A stretch of DNA of 64,000 nucleotides, taken from NCBI GenBank assembly GCA_028874915.1, contig JAPPHA010000051.1:51569-115568 (forward strand), in the 5' to 3' direction. This document shows positions 25,441 to 34,604 of this stretch, one piece after another. A model generated the notes under the pieces. That model was not told where the DNA came from, did no database searches, and worked only from the letters and a program-made list of their open reading frames with translations. The position numbers and the translations under genes are program-made. This stretch comes from Paracoccaceae bacterium. Its GTDB lineage: Bacteria; Pseudomonadota; Alphaproteobacteria; Rhodobacterales; Rhodobacteraceae. Every line of letters starts with the position of its first letter. Position 1 is the first letter of the stretch.

Positions 25441-26502
25441 ATGCCGGTTGGAATCAAGCAGATCGCGAAGATCGCCAATGTCTCGATAAGCACCGTGTCG
25501 CACGTATTTAACAGCACCGCGCCGATCAGCCGCGAGGTGCAGGACAGGGTGCTCAAGGCGGCCCAGGAAACGGGCTATCTCGACAAGCGCCTTCGCCGCA
25601 CTTCGGTGTCGCTGTTGTCCACGGTGCTCACGGTCGCCAGCGAAGCGACATTGCCGAGTTCAGACCGGAACTTTGTGGCTTGGAACATGCTCAACGCGTT
25701 TCGGCGCGAGTGCAGGGCGCGCGGAATCCGCGTGATTCCGCATATCGAGCAGGGCGATTCAATTGATCCGCAGCGGGTTCTGCATTCAGTTGCCAAACAC
25801 AATCCCCACGGAGTCGCGGTCATTCAGGACGAGCGAGACGAACTGATTTCGGCGTTGAGCGGGCTTGAACTCGGCACCGTAATACTCTCCGGCCACGATC
25901 CTCTAATGCGCGTCGACACGGTCGCGCCAAGCAACCGGTTCGGGGCCCAACTCGCGGTTCGCCATCTGATGGAACTCGGACACCGCAGCATCGCCCACAT
26001 TACCTGGGGCCGACGGCATGTTCCGCAGCAGCGGGCGTTCGGTTACAGCGATGTCCATCGGCAGATGAATTGTTCCGTGCCTGAGGGCGCAATCATCGAT
26101 GCCGGATCCTATCTGCCTGAAACGGTCGAGACGTTCATGGACGACTGGTTGCGCAACGCGCCGCGGCCGCTGCCCTTCACCGCGTTTTTCTGCGGAGCGG
26201 ACAACGTCGCCGTGGGACTGCTGCGCAGCCTTCGCAAGTCAGGTCTGCATGTGCCCGACGATGTTTCGGTCGTGGGCTTCGACGATGCGCCGTTCAGCGA
26301 AATGGAAAAGCCGCCCCTGACCACGGTGCACATCCCGATGGAGGAAATCGGCAGGGTCGCGCTGAATCTGCTGGAAAAGAGCGCGATAACGCCGCGGTCC
26401 ACCCGCATTTCCCGCCGGGTAGATCTGGGATGCGCGCTGATCGTGCGCCGCAGCACAGCGCCGCCGCCGGCCCGGCGGCGCGCTCACACCGCCACATCAT
26501 GA
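25441..26502 (+). CDS. LacI-family transcriptional regulator
   Basis: 353 residues. The N-terminal helix-turn-helix is IKQIAKIANVSISTVSHVFN, followed by the hinge region KAAQETGYLDKRLRRTSVSL. The periplasmic-binding-like effector domain shows AVRHLMELGHRSIAHITWGR near residue 175 and VPDDVSVVGFDDAPFSEMEK near 271, followed by the usual PPLTTVHIPMEEIGRVALNL. ATG 25441 has GAGGGAG upstream. It is divergent from the ABC transporter operon and probably represses both units through the two palindromes; the inducer would be an oligosaccharide or a breakdown product (inference). Confidence 0.93.
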   Translation: MPVGIKQIAKIANVSISTVSHVFNSTAPISREVQDRVLKAAQETGYLDKRLRRTSVSLLSTVLTVASEATLPSSDRNFVAWNMLNAFRRECRARGIRVIPHIEQGDSIDPQRVLHSVAKHNPHGVAVIQDERDELISALSGLELGTVILSGHDPLMRVDTVAPSNRFGAQLAVRHLMELGHRSIAHITWGRRHVPQQRAFGYSDVHRQMNCSVPEGAIIDAGSYLPETVETFMDDWLRNAPRPLPFTAFFCGADNVAVGLLRSLRKSGLHVPDDVSVVGFDDAPFSEMEKPPLTTVHIPMEEIGRVALNLLEKSAITPRSTRISRRVDLGCALIVRRSTAPPPARRRAHTATS

Positions 26503-26707
26503 CGCTGTCAGGTGATCTGGCCGGAGGATTGCGCGGCCGACCGGGCGCGTTCCCGACAATTCGAGATTTGCCGCTGAGCACACAACCTGCCGAATGCCGT
26601 CGAAAGACCGGCCCAACGGGCAGATTGACGGAGAAAGGCCGGATTTTGGAAGCTGACCGCAGGGAAAGAGTCCGCGCCGGATCCCGCCGGCCGCAGGACA
26701 GCAAACC

Positions 26708-27270
26708 TTGACATCGCCTCCTCTCACCGTGCGCGACGTCAGCGGCGACGCCGCTGCCTACGCCGCAGACAATCCGATCGTTTTCGAGGCACTACCCGTC
26801 TGCCAGCAGGATTCCGTCCTGCTCGGCTCGGGGCTCGTTGGAGTCATGATCTGGCAAAGTGCGCCGGACAGGCTCCAGTTCGTGATGAGCCGATCCGATG
26901 TCTACAGCCGGAACAGGGACGTCTTTCAGCATCGCAAACCGATCGGGCACTGCGTGCTCCGCTTCGCGTCAGCGATCCGCGGCGGCGCCGCGCGGCTGGA
27001 CATCTTCCGGGCAGAGGCCGTGCTTGAACTCGAATTTGCGGATGCGCCGCTGCAGCTCATGGTCATATGCCATGCTCTGGACGATACGCTCATCGTCGAA
27101 ACAGACCGGGATCTGCAACAGGCGGAATGGAGGTTCCTTCCCGTTCGCAACCCGCAGTCCTCACGCACAAGGGACTCGCGCCCGGCTGATAACGGCCCCT
27201 TTGAATCTGCGGAGATTGATGAATTCCGCTCCGCCAATGGGGTTCAGATTGTCATGACGCGTTACCGCGA
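26708..27270 (+). pseudogene. DUF5703/GH95-like glycoside hydrolase, N-terminal piece only
   Basis: From TTG 26708 (AGGA nine bases upstream) the frame codes for NPIVFEALPVCQQDSVLLGS, GVMIWQSAPDRLQFVMSRSD, then VLRFASAIRGGAARLDIFRA and DDTLIVETDRDLQQAEWR. The pattern LGSGLVGVMIW...DVYS and the beta-sandwich that follows match the N-terminal DUF5703 domain found in GH95-like proteins, which usually exceed 700 residues. Around 27260-27300 similarity ends and the sequence becomes the reverse of an IS1634-type transposase gene, so about three quarters of the enzyme is missing. It was probably part of the glycan regulon. Confidence 0.65.
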
Positions 27271-27289
27271 GCGCGGACTTTCCGCCGGT

Positions 27290-27900
27290 GAGCTTGGGCT
27301 GGCGCTTCAGCAGCCAGTCGAGCATGGCCAGCATCTCGTTGCCGGTGACGGGGCCGAGCCCGAGCACGGCGCCGAGGCTGGTCGAGGCGGTCTCCGGCGA
27401 CAGCGCCCGGGCGGTGGCGAGCTTGGAGGCGGGATCGATGACGCGCGCGACAATGGCGGCGACGGCGAGATCCCGCATGCGGTGGGCCTTGCGGTCGAGG
27501 ATGCGGACCAGCCCCAGAGACCGGAGCGTTCCCAGCACCGCCGCCACATGGCCGTGGGGGCGGGCCCTGCGGATGGTGACGGCCGCATCCAGGGACGGGA
27601 ACACCACCCCGCCATCGACGACGGCGCGGATGGCGTCGAGGAGGACGGGGGGCACTTTCGAGAGATTGGCGAGGGTTCTCCTTCGGATGCGTTTTCCTTC
27701 TCGCCAGGCCTCGCGCAGGAGGATGGCCGGTGGCGAGGATCGATTGGGGATGACATCGACGCTGAAGGCCAAGTGCCCGATCCTTACATGGCAACACGAA
27801 TACGGGACAATACAGGCATGCACAAGCGTGGGTCAACACTATATCTGCGGATTTACATGGCAACAGAAATCCCCCGAAAACCCCGGGTCTTTTTCGACAA
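27290..27900 (-). mobile_element. IS1634-type transposase fragment (N-terminal part)
   Basis: On the minus strand, starting near 27823, the frame reads FSVDVIPNRSSPPAILLREA, then RRRTLANLSKVPPVLLDAIR, RARPHGHVAAVLGTLRSLGL, RKAHRMRDLAVAAIVARVID, and GNEMLAMLDWLLKRQPKL. This is the N-terminal third of the IS1634-family transposase (usual length about 550). Beyond KRQPKL the frame enters the hydrolase remnant, so the catalytic part with YDVSSSYFEG is missing. The join is clean, suggesting insertion followed by deletion of the rest of both genes. Confidence 0.78.
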
Positions 27901-28329
27901 AGTCGAGTCGTTTCAACGGCTTGCGCGCCGTTGACACGGAGATTTCAAAATGAAGATCCGCTTAAGCACACATCTCCACTGTGTTCGGATGATTGCGTTC
28001 TATTCATTCGCGGGGCTTGCTGGTTCGACGGTTCTCGACGTTGCGTAAGACCTGGAATTGGTGCCATGGACACTGGAGTCTCGCAATTCAGAGATGGTCG
28101 TCTGGATGAAGCCGGACGCTTTCTGCATGATCGTTTTGTCAAGTGCGGCCTCGGGGGATCTCGGTGCGCAGCCCGGGCGGGAACAGAGCGGGCGAGGTCC
28201 GGAATGGGTGGTTTCTTCGGAATGACAATGTGACGGTCGGGAAGATTGTCGAGCCGGCGACACTTGGCACGGCTTCCCGCATTGATGGCCCGCCCGTCCC
28301 GGCCAGAAGAAACGCGTGGCCCGGATCTC
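27901..28329. other. 430 bases with no recognisable gene
   Basis: Short overlapping frames on both strands with no motif. It lies between the IS1634 and IS4 remnants and is probably degraded insertion-sequence DNA. Confidence 0.35.
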
Positions 28330-28999
28330 CGTACGTTTCGACAGCGTCACCCTTGTGTCGCCAAGGAACAGGCCTTTTGGCCCTGATGTCCGACCCGGCC
28401 GCGCGTTTGCATTGTCGAAGCGCGCGAAACGGATCCTCCGGAAGGCGTGAAGCCCGCGAAATTGCAGATTCCGACGGAAATGAACGCATTGTCGATTGCT
28501 GACCAGCCACCGGGTCGAGACCTTCGATCAGGCCCGGTGGATCACGCAACTCCATCGTCGGCGCCGGGTCATCGAGCCACTCTTCCGTACGGTCAAAGTC
28601 GAAGGGCTTCAACATCGAGAATGTCACCATGGAAATGGCGCCCTTCAGGCCGCTCTCTGCGATGACGCTTGTTGCCGGCGTCTCGTGCATGCAGCTCGTG
28701 CAGGACCGTGATGGAGAGGGTCAACGCCCGCTTCAGGACGTGTTCGACGCGGAGGATCGGCCGGTCCTCGAAGCCGTCTCCTGTTCGCTCGAAGGCAAGA
28801 CCGAAAAACAGAAGAACCCGCATCCGAAAGGATCTCTCTCATTTGCAGCATGGGTCTGTGCCCGTCTCGGCGGCTGGACTGGATACTACGGGAAACCAGA
28901 ACCCGTCGTGATGATGCGCGGACTGTATCAATTCAGAGCCATCCAACTTGGCTACGAGATCGCCGGTATCGGATGCTCCTACTCGGCTACACATCCTTG
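28330..28999 (+). pseudogene. IS4-type transposase remnant with frameshifts
   Basis: Fragments in different plus-strand frames align in order with an IS4-family transposase: EGVKPAKLQIPTE (about 28450), LTSHRVETFDQARWITQLHR and RRVIEPLFRTVKVEGLQ (28498-28615), then in another frame MQLVQDRDGEGQRPLQDVFD, DRPVLEAVSCSLEGKTEKQK and NPHPKGSLSFAAWVCARLGG, ending with MMRGLYQFRAIQLGYEIAG. The N-terminal DDE residues are lost or scrambled, so the element is dead. Confidence 0.72.
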
Positions 29000-29440
29000 A
29001 GTTTGACTCGGACATCCCGCCTCACGGCCTTCGGATGGAGGCGTCTCGGCCCTCGGGGCCTCCTGGCCATGCGGCCCTTTCCCTTGCGGTCCATCGTCCG
29101 GGACCTCGCGGCATTGGCCGGCCGCCTTGGCTGTGGCGGCCAATGCCGCTCGGCTTCATCCAGGGACGTTTGGGCAAGCTCCTAAGCGTCCGGAACTCGT
29201 CCCTCAGGAGCGTGATCTCTGCCCGCGAATTCCCCATACCCCTTTTGAATCGCGCCTCGATTCCGGAGGAACCCCACATCGGCGAAAGCCAAAGGAAGCA
29301 CCGGGACGGGCAGAGAAGGAAAACTTACCGGGACAATGGAACTCGAACAACGCAGCCCCTACCCGGCAAGTTGCCCCGGTTACTCGACGGAGGTACCCAG
29401 AACCGCCCGTCATGAAAAACCCGGGCTTACGGGTCTCCGA
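29000..29440. other. 440 bases without a gene, containing a strong hairpin
   Basis: No coding motif. A perfect 13-bp inverted repeat lies at 29108-29149 (GCGGCATTGGCCG and CGGCCAATGCCGC, 16-base loop). It is about 110 bases past the IS4 remnant and 290 bases before the 3' end of the low-GC operon. It could be part of the dead element or a terminator-like structure; no T-run follows. Confidence 0.4.
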
Positions 29441-30235
29441 TCAACATACAGTCTCAAGACCCTGCCCGGGAAGACTGGCCAGAAGCAAGTTCGTGTACTC
29501 GTGCTCAGGACCAGAAAATATCTGTTTTGTCCCGCCCTTCTCGACAATCTCGCCATTTTTTAAGACCCAAAGGTAATCACTCGCTTCGTGAATCACGTTC
29601 AAATCATGCGAAATGAACAGCGTTGTTAGATTAAACTCTTGCTGAAGGTCCTCAAACAGATCAAGTACTTCCGCCTGAATGGAGACATCCAGCGCGGAAA
29701 CCGGTTCATCTGCAATTAAAACGTCGGGTTCGACGGATAGCGCCCGAGCGATATTCACGCGCTGACGCTGGCCTCCCGAGACTTGGTGTGGGAACCGATC
29801 GGAAAACTCCTGAGGAAGCCCAACGGCCTCCAATAGCATGGCAATTCTGTCGGGTCGCTGGCTCGACTTGCAAATGTTATGAATTTTTAGGCCTTCGCCC
29901 AGAGATTTACCGATAGTCAGCCTAGGGTTGAAGGCAGCAACACTGTCTTGAAAAACAAGTTGCACCCGCCGACGGAATTCGAGCTTTTCGGACCTGGACA
30001 GCGAAAAGGGATTGAACCCCGCCACCGAAACGGATCCATGGCTTGGTCTTACCAGACCGAGAATAACCCTGCCGAGGGTACTCTTTCCGGAACCGGATTC
30101 TCCGACCAAACCATGGCGTTCCCCCCGATTAATTCGGATTGAGACGCCCCGAAGCGCGTCAACTTTCGGTGCGCGATGCAAAAGGCCACCGCTGTAACTC
30201 ACTTTCACATCACTGAGTTCAACAATCGACTTCAT
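29441..30235 (-). CDS. Dipeptide/oligopeptide ABC transporter ATPase, DppF type
   Basis: 264 residues with Walker A GESGSGKSTLGRVILG near 47, signature VSGGQRQRVNIARAL near 155, Walker B VLIADEPVSALDVS and switch His in TLFISHDLNVI. The C terminus contains GPEHEYTNLLLASLPG, the family's usual tail, but lacks the longer oligopeptide domain. It is the last gene in a six-gene low-GC operon and works with the upstream ATPase. Base composition is clearly lower in GC than in the flanking glycan and catabolic loci. Confidence 0.92.
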   Translation of the reverse strand: MKSIVELSDVKVSYSGGLLHRAPKVDALRGVSIRINRGERHGLVGESGSGKSTLGRVILGLVRPSHGSVSVAGFNPFSLSRSEKLEFRRRVQLVFQDSVAAFNPRLTIGKSLGEGLKIHNICKSSQRPDRIAMLLEAVGLPQEFSDRFPHQVSGGQRQRVNIARALSVEPDVLIADEPVSALDVSIQAEVLDLFEDLQQEFNLTTLFISHDLNVIHEASDYLWVLKNGEIVEKGGTKQIFSGPEHEYTNLLLASLPGQGLETVC

Positions 30236-30308
30236 CTCTTCAGACTTGCATGTTTCCGAAACCGAGAATTTTTTGGCCTGTCAGGCATCTTTTCATCCTG
30301 TCAAGCAT

Positions 30309-31166
30309 CTAAGCCCTGGCCACCTTGGCCTTGCGTTTGCGAGTGGGGCCTGGGCGATTTTCCAGAAGAGTCCGCGTATATGCATTCTGCGGATCACCGA
30401 AAACCTGCGAAACATTTCCCAACTCCACAATTCGGCCCGCGCACATAACTGCCACTCTTTCGGCAACATCATAAACCACTCCGAGATCATGCGTTATGAA
30501 CAACATGGACATGTTCGATGAAGCTTGTACCCGCTTGAGCAAACTCAAAATCTGCGCTTGAACTGTTACATCCAACGCGGTTGTTGGTTCGTCCGCAATC
30601 AGCAAGCTCGGGCACCGGACGGCCGCGATTGCGATCATCGCCCTTTGACGCTGGCCGCCAGACAGTTGGTGGGGAAACGCGCGGGAATACCGCGTTCCCC
30701 CCAATCCCACCTCATTGAGAATTTCAGAGACTTGGAGCCAGCGCTTGGATGGCTCGATTGGGACATAGGACAGGGCTTCGTAGACTTGTTTGCCAAGCCT
30801 AATCACGGGGTTGAGCGACGACATGGCGTCCTGAAAGATCATCCCAATCTCTTTTTCTCTTACTGCGCGCATTGTCTTTCCATCTGCACCGACAAGCTGC
30901 AGAACATCCGACGCACGATGATATTCAATTTCGCCCTGGATCACGCACCTCCGGCGTGTGAACGGGGGCTGATGCATGTCAAGAATCGACTTGGCAAACG
31001 CAGACTTGCCTGATCCCGATTCACCGACCAAAGCCAGAGTTTCTCCAGCGAAAATTTCCAGGCTCAAATCTCGAACGGCCTCAACAATTCCATTTGCTAC
31101 TTCAAAGCTGACGTTTACGTCCCGCGCCGACAGGAGCAATCTCCTTTTGGTGTTCGGGTCAGCCAT
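30309..31166 (-). CDS. Dipeptide/oligopeptide ABC transporter ATPase, DppD type
   Basis: 285 residues from ATG 31166 (MADPNTKRR), which overlaps the end of the preceding permease gene. Walker A is GESGSGKSAFAKSILD, the signature LSGGQRQRAMIAIAAVRCP, Walker B LLIADEPTTALD and MLFITHDLGVVYDVAERVAV follow. The C-terminal FGDPQNAYTRTLLENRPGP is typical but ends early, without the longer cysteine-containing tail of E. coli DppD. It pairs with the DppF-type ATPase 73 bases downstream. Confidence 0.92.
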   Translation of the reverse strand: MADPNTKRRLLLSARDVNVSFEVANGIVEAVRDLSLEIFAGETLALVGESGSGKSAFAKSILDMHQPPFTRRRCVIQGEIEYHRASDVLQLVGADGKTMRAVREKEIGMIFQDAMSSLNPVIRLGKQVYEALSYVPIEPSKRWLQVSEILNEVGLGGTRYSRAFPHQLSGGQRQRAMIAIAAVRCPSLLIADEPTTALDVTVQAQILSLLKRVQASSNMSMLFITHDLGVVYDVAERVAVMCAGRIVELGNVSQVFGDPQNAYTRTLLENRPGPTRKRKAKVARA

Positions 31167-32040
31167 CGAGCCGTACATCCAGCTTGTCGCGTAGTCCGTC
31201 GCCGATAAGCTGGAACAGTAAGGTGATACTTACGATCACAATGGACGGCATCCCGGACATCCACCAGGCATCCAGAAGATAGTCCCTGCCCGACCCAATC
31301 ATGCGTCCTAACGAGGGAGTTGGAGGTTGTACCCCTACACCCAAAAAAGAAAGCCCCGCTTCCATCAAGAGTACCGATGGGAAACTCAAAGTAAGGATAA
31401 CCGTAAGTGGCGAAATCAGGTTCGGAAGGACATGCGCTACCGCGATCCTCAATCGGGATGCCCCAAGAACATGGCTCGCCTCTATGAAACCCAATTCCCG
31501 GAGCGCCATAACCTGCCCACGAACAATCCTTGCATAGGCCTCCCAACGGATGAGTCCAATCATCACTATCAGGACCCAAATCTCCGTTCCCAACAAAACT
31601 ATTCCCGCCAAGAGCAGGAGAAGATTAGGTATTGTGATAAAAACATCCGTAATGAACATCAACAGCTCATCGGCATAGCCGCCAACCAATCCTGCAATAA
31701 TTCCGATGGAAACTCCCAAGATCGCGCTAAAAATGAGTCCAAGAGTTGCTATACCAAAGCTCGTTCGGATACCATACAAACAACGAGACAGCATGTCGCG
31801 GCCCAAATTGTCTGTTCCTAGAGGATAGTACCAACTGCCGCCTTCATACCACACCGGCGGCTTGGACCTTGCCAGCAGATTGACTGTGGTTGGTTCGATA
31901 TGGGTTATGACTGGTGCAAGCAAACCAAGAAGCACAATTCCCAAGAGCAAAACACTGCAGACCCAAACTCGGTCAGGCTTAATGCCTTGGAAATATTTCC
32001 AAAACGAACTGTTACCAGAAAAGGGTGAACTGTGGCTCAT
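31159..32040 (-). CDS. ABC transporter permease, DppC type
   Basis: 293 residues. One N-terminal membrane helix (VWVCSVLLLGIVLLGLLAPV), the conserved periplasmic block YPLGTDNLGRDMLSRCLYGI, and then five membrane segments. The EAA-type loop is MALRELGFIEASHVLGASRL. The C terminus LLFQLIGDGLRDKLDVRLDG is characteristic. It directly follows the DppB gene (stop and start adjacent), so the two are tightly coupled in the inner-membrane complex. Confidence 0.93.
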   Translation of the reverse strand: MSHSSPFSGNSSFWKYFQGIKPDRVWVCSVLLLGIVLLGLLAPVITHIEPTTVNLLARSKPPVWYEGGSWYYPLGTDNLGRDMLSRCLYGIRTSFGIATLGLIFSAILGVSIGIIAGLVGGYADELLMFITDVFITIPNLLLLLAGIVLLGTEIWVLIVMIGLIRWEAYARIVRGQVMALRELGFIEASHVLGASRLRIAVAHVLPNLISPLTVILTLSFPSVLLMEAGLSFLGVGVQPPTPSLGRMIGSGRDYLLDAWWMSGMPSIVIVSITLLFQLIGDGLRDKLDVRLDG

Positions 32041-32988
32041 CTATTTTCCCAATCGAATTCTGGGATCAGCGACAACATAGAGCAAATCGACAATCAGGTT
32101 CACCGTAACGACAATCAGTGAATATGCGATCAGTCCAAATTGCAGGACTGGATAGTCTCTTTGTTCGACAGCGCCGATCAATATTCTTCCCACGCCAGGC
32201 AACGAAAACACTGTCTCGACAAATATGGTGCCGTTCAGCAGACCCGCAATCTCTAGGCCCACGACTGATATTATGGGAACCAGGGCATTGCGAAAAATGT
32301 GATTCTTGGCAATATCCGCGTCGGTTAAGCCCTTGGAAGTGGCAGTTGAAACGTAGTCTTGCCCGATCGCGTCCAACATTGCAGCTCGCATGAAGCGCGC
32401 CAATACAGCAATCATCGGAATGGCTAAAGTGATGGTTGGGAGGACGAAATGACGCCAAGTGTCGAGACTCGTGGTCGGCAAGATCTGCAAAACGTATCCA
32501 AACAGCAGAATCAGGCCTATGCCGATCACGAAATGCGGCACGGCATAGCCCAGAAACACCAGGAGCAAAGCTCCTGTTACTCCGACATTCTTGCGGTAGA
32601 GCGCCGATAGAGCCCCCAAAGGCAGGCCAATAATTATGGCAACGAGCAGGGCGAGGCTTCCAACCGCCAAGGTGGCTGGCATCCGAAGGGCGTACATTGC
32701 CCAGACCTTTTCTCCGGTATGTAGAGACCGACCAAAGTCACCCTTGAAAATCTGTGTGACATACAGTTTGAACTGCTCATGCATGGGCAAGTCTAGCTTG
32801 AACTTCTTTTCTAATGCGATTTGATGATCGACGGTCAGGCCGTCTGGAAACATGATCTCGAAAGGAGTTCCTGAAAGTCGTCCGACTACGAAAGAAATCA
32901 GCAGGACGACGAACATAGTTAGGATTGCTCTAACTATTCGTCCTGATATAAATCCAACTATTCCCCCACTAACGGCAAGGCGGGCCAT
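32041..32988 (-). CDS. ABC transporter permease, DppB type
   Basis: 315 residues with six membrane helices. It shows RIVRAILTMFVVLLISFVVG at the start, DLPMHEQFKLYVTQIFKGDF with the following GRSLHTGEKV, and the EAA loop YVSTATSKGLTDADIAKNHI. The C-terminal DLLYVVADPRIRLGK is the standard family ending. The gene lies 44 bases downstream of the substrate-binding protein gene. Confidence 0.93.
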   Translation of the reverse strand: MARLAVSGGIVGFISGRIVRAILTMFVVLLISFVVGRLSGTPFEIMFPDGLTVDHQIALEKKFKLDLPMHEQFKLYVTQIFKGDFGRSLHTGEKVWAMYALRMPATLAVGSLALLVAIIIGLPLGALSALYRKNVGVTGALLLVFLGYAVPHFVIGIGLILLFGYVLQILPTTSLDTWRHFVLPTITLAIPMIAVLARFMRAAMLDAIGQDYVSTATSKGLTDADIAKNHIFRNALVPIISVVGLEIAGLLNGTIFVETVFSLPGVGRILIGAVEQRDYPVLQFGLIAYSLIVVTVNLIVDLLYVVADPRIRLGK

Positions 32989-33032
32989 GCTTTGTCGACC
33001 CGCCTTGCGCCTTGTCTTTCAGGTACCAGATA

Positions 33033-34550
33033 CTAGTTGTCGTATGTGAATTCGCCGGCCCGCAGAGGCAAGACATATGGTCGTTGAGCGATCGGAATTT
33101 CAAAATTCAACCCCTCTACCATGCCGTACAATTCATGCGGCTCATACATCAAGAGCCAGCCGGACTCGTCTTCGCTGATTTCCAGCAATCTCAAGTAGGC
33201 ATCCTTTCGCTCTTGGACATCGGTCGAAAAGCGCGCCGTTTCATACGTAGGCGCCCAATCCGGGTGAGTGGGTGTCCAAAGATTGCGTTGCCCGACCCAT
33301 GAGTAAATTGACCAGTGTGTGTCCATCGCTCCGAGCGGGTCCGGGTAATACATCGGGTTGGACCATGCGCGCACGTTGACGATGTCGTAGTCGATGCTGT
33401 CCACTTCTTCCAATTCGAGGTTTACCCCGCATTCAGCCCATTGCTGTTGAATAACCTGAGCGGCAAGATCACCATAGAGATAGTATGATCTCGGGAATTG
33501 TGCGAGCACCGTTTCACCGTTGTAGCCTGCTTCCGCCAACAGCGCCTTGCCTTGCTCTGGATCGAATTTTATCAAGTCCAACCCCGGCATGTAGTAAGGC
33601 TCACCGTATTCCGAAAACTGGTGTGCCATCGGGACGTGCGCTTTGCCTCCCCACAAGCCATCGACAAGAGCCTGCCTGTCGGTGCACAACCGAAGCGCTT
33701 TTCGTACTCTGGGGTCATCGGTTGGCTCGTTGTTTTGCGCGATGATCCAAACATGGAACATGGGCCAAGTCACGCCCTTGATCTTGAGGCCAGGCTGTTG
33801 CATCGCGGCTTCCTGGTCCGGCGGAATGTTGGTGACCAAGTCGAACTCTCCGTTGACCAAACCGGTGACCCGGCTCGCGACCTCTTTCACATGCTTGAAG
33901 GTGATCTTGTCCAACGGTGCCGGCTCGCCCCAGTAATCGTCAAACCGCTCCATCACGGCGAGATCTCTTGCGACAAATTCCGTGACCCTGTACTGCCCCG
34001 TACCAACTGCAATTTGAGAGGCATCCTCCCACGTCATGGAATCATAGTGTTCCTTCGAGGTAATTCCGGACGTCCGGGCCGACATCATGACTTCAAACAG
34101 CGGATCTTCCTTGATCGTATGAATTCGCACGGTCATCGGATCGACGACTTCCGCATCCTTGAAGTTGTAGAACCAACGACCCCAAGCGGACGCGAACTCC
34201 GGCTCTTTGTTAAAGACTCGGTCCAGAGAGAATTCCACATCGTAGGCATCCATCGTCGTCCCGTCGTGCATTTTAACATTTTCGCGAAGCTTTAGTTCCC
34301 AAACCGTCGGCTCGATCTGCTTCCACTCGGTCGCCAAACCTGGTTTGAACGTCAAGGGGCTAGAAAAGCTGTCGCGCTCAATCAATGTCTCATATGGTTG
34401 ATACATCATGGGCGCACCGTTGTTTCCGGTTTGGTCCTGTACATCCATATTGGAAATATGAGTCGACACAGCGATCCTGAGTTCTTTTGCTGTGACAGTG
34501 GAGGACAGCAAGGCAAGCCCCGTCACCGTCGCGATAAGCATTCTGTACAT
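33033..34550 (-). CDS. ABC transporter substrate-binding protein (family 5, dipeptide type)
   Basis: ATG 34550 has a strong ribosome site GGGAGGAG and starts the signal peptide MYRMLIATVTGLALLSSTVT, giving 505 residues; the upstream open frame is not used. SBP-5 hallmarks are WELKLRENVKMHDGTTMDAY near residue 84, TGQYRVTEFVARDLAVMERF near 175, and VRKALRLCTDRQALVDGLWG near 270. It is exported to the periplasm. The presence of a PHP hydrolase gene just upstream, rather than peptidases, suggests a phosphorylated or otherwise non-peptide substrate, but this is only a hint. Confidence 0.92.
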   Translation of the reverse strand: MYRMLIATVTGLALLSSTVTAKELRIAVSTHISNMDVQDQTGNNGAPMMYQPYETLIERDSFSSPLTFKPGLATEWKQIEPTVWELKLRENVKMHDGTTMDAYDVEFSLDRVFNKEPEFASAWGRWFYNFKDAEVVDPMTVRIHTIKEDPLFEVMMSARTSGITSKEHYDSMTWEDASQIAVGTGQYRVTEFVARDLAVMERFDDYWGEPAPLDKITFKHVKEVASRVTGLVNGEFDLVTNIPPDQEAAMQQPGLKIKGVTWPMFHVWIIAQNNEPTDDPRVRKALRLCTDRQALVDGLWGGKAHVPMAHQFSEYGEPYYMPGLDLIKFDPEQGKALLAEAGYNGETVLAQFPRSYYLYGDLAAQVIQQQWAECGVNLELEEVDSIDYDIVNVRAWSNPMYYPDPLGAMDTHWSIYSWVGQRNLWTPTHPDWAPTYETARFSTDVQERKDAYLRLLEISEDESGWLLMYEPHELYGMVEGLNFEIPIAQRPYVLPLRAGEFTYDN

Positions 34551-34604
34551 ATTTTCTCCTCCCTGAGAATTCGGCGAGACCAATACTCGTATGCGCAGAG
34601 AGTC

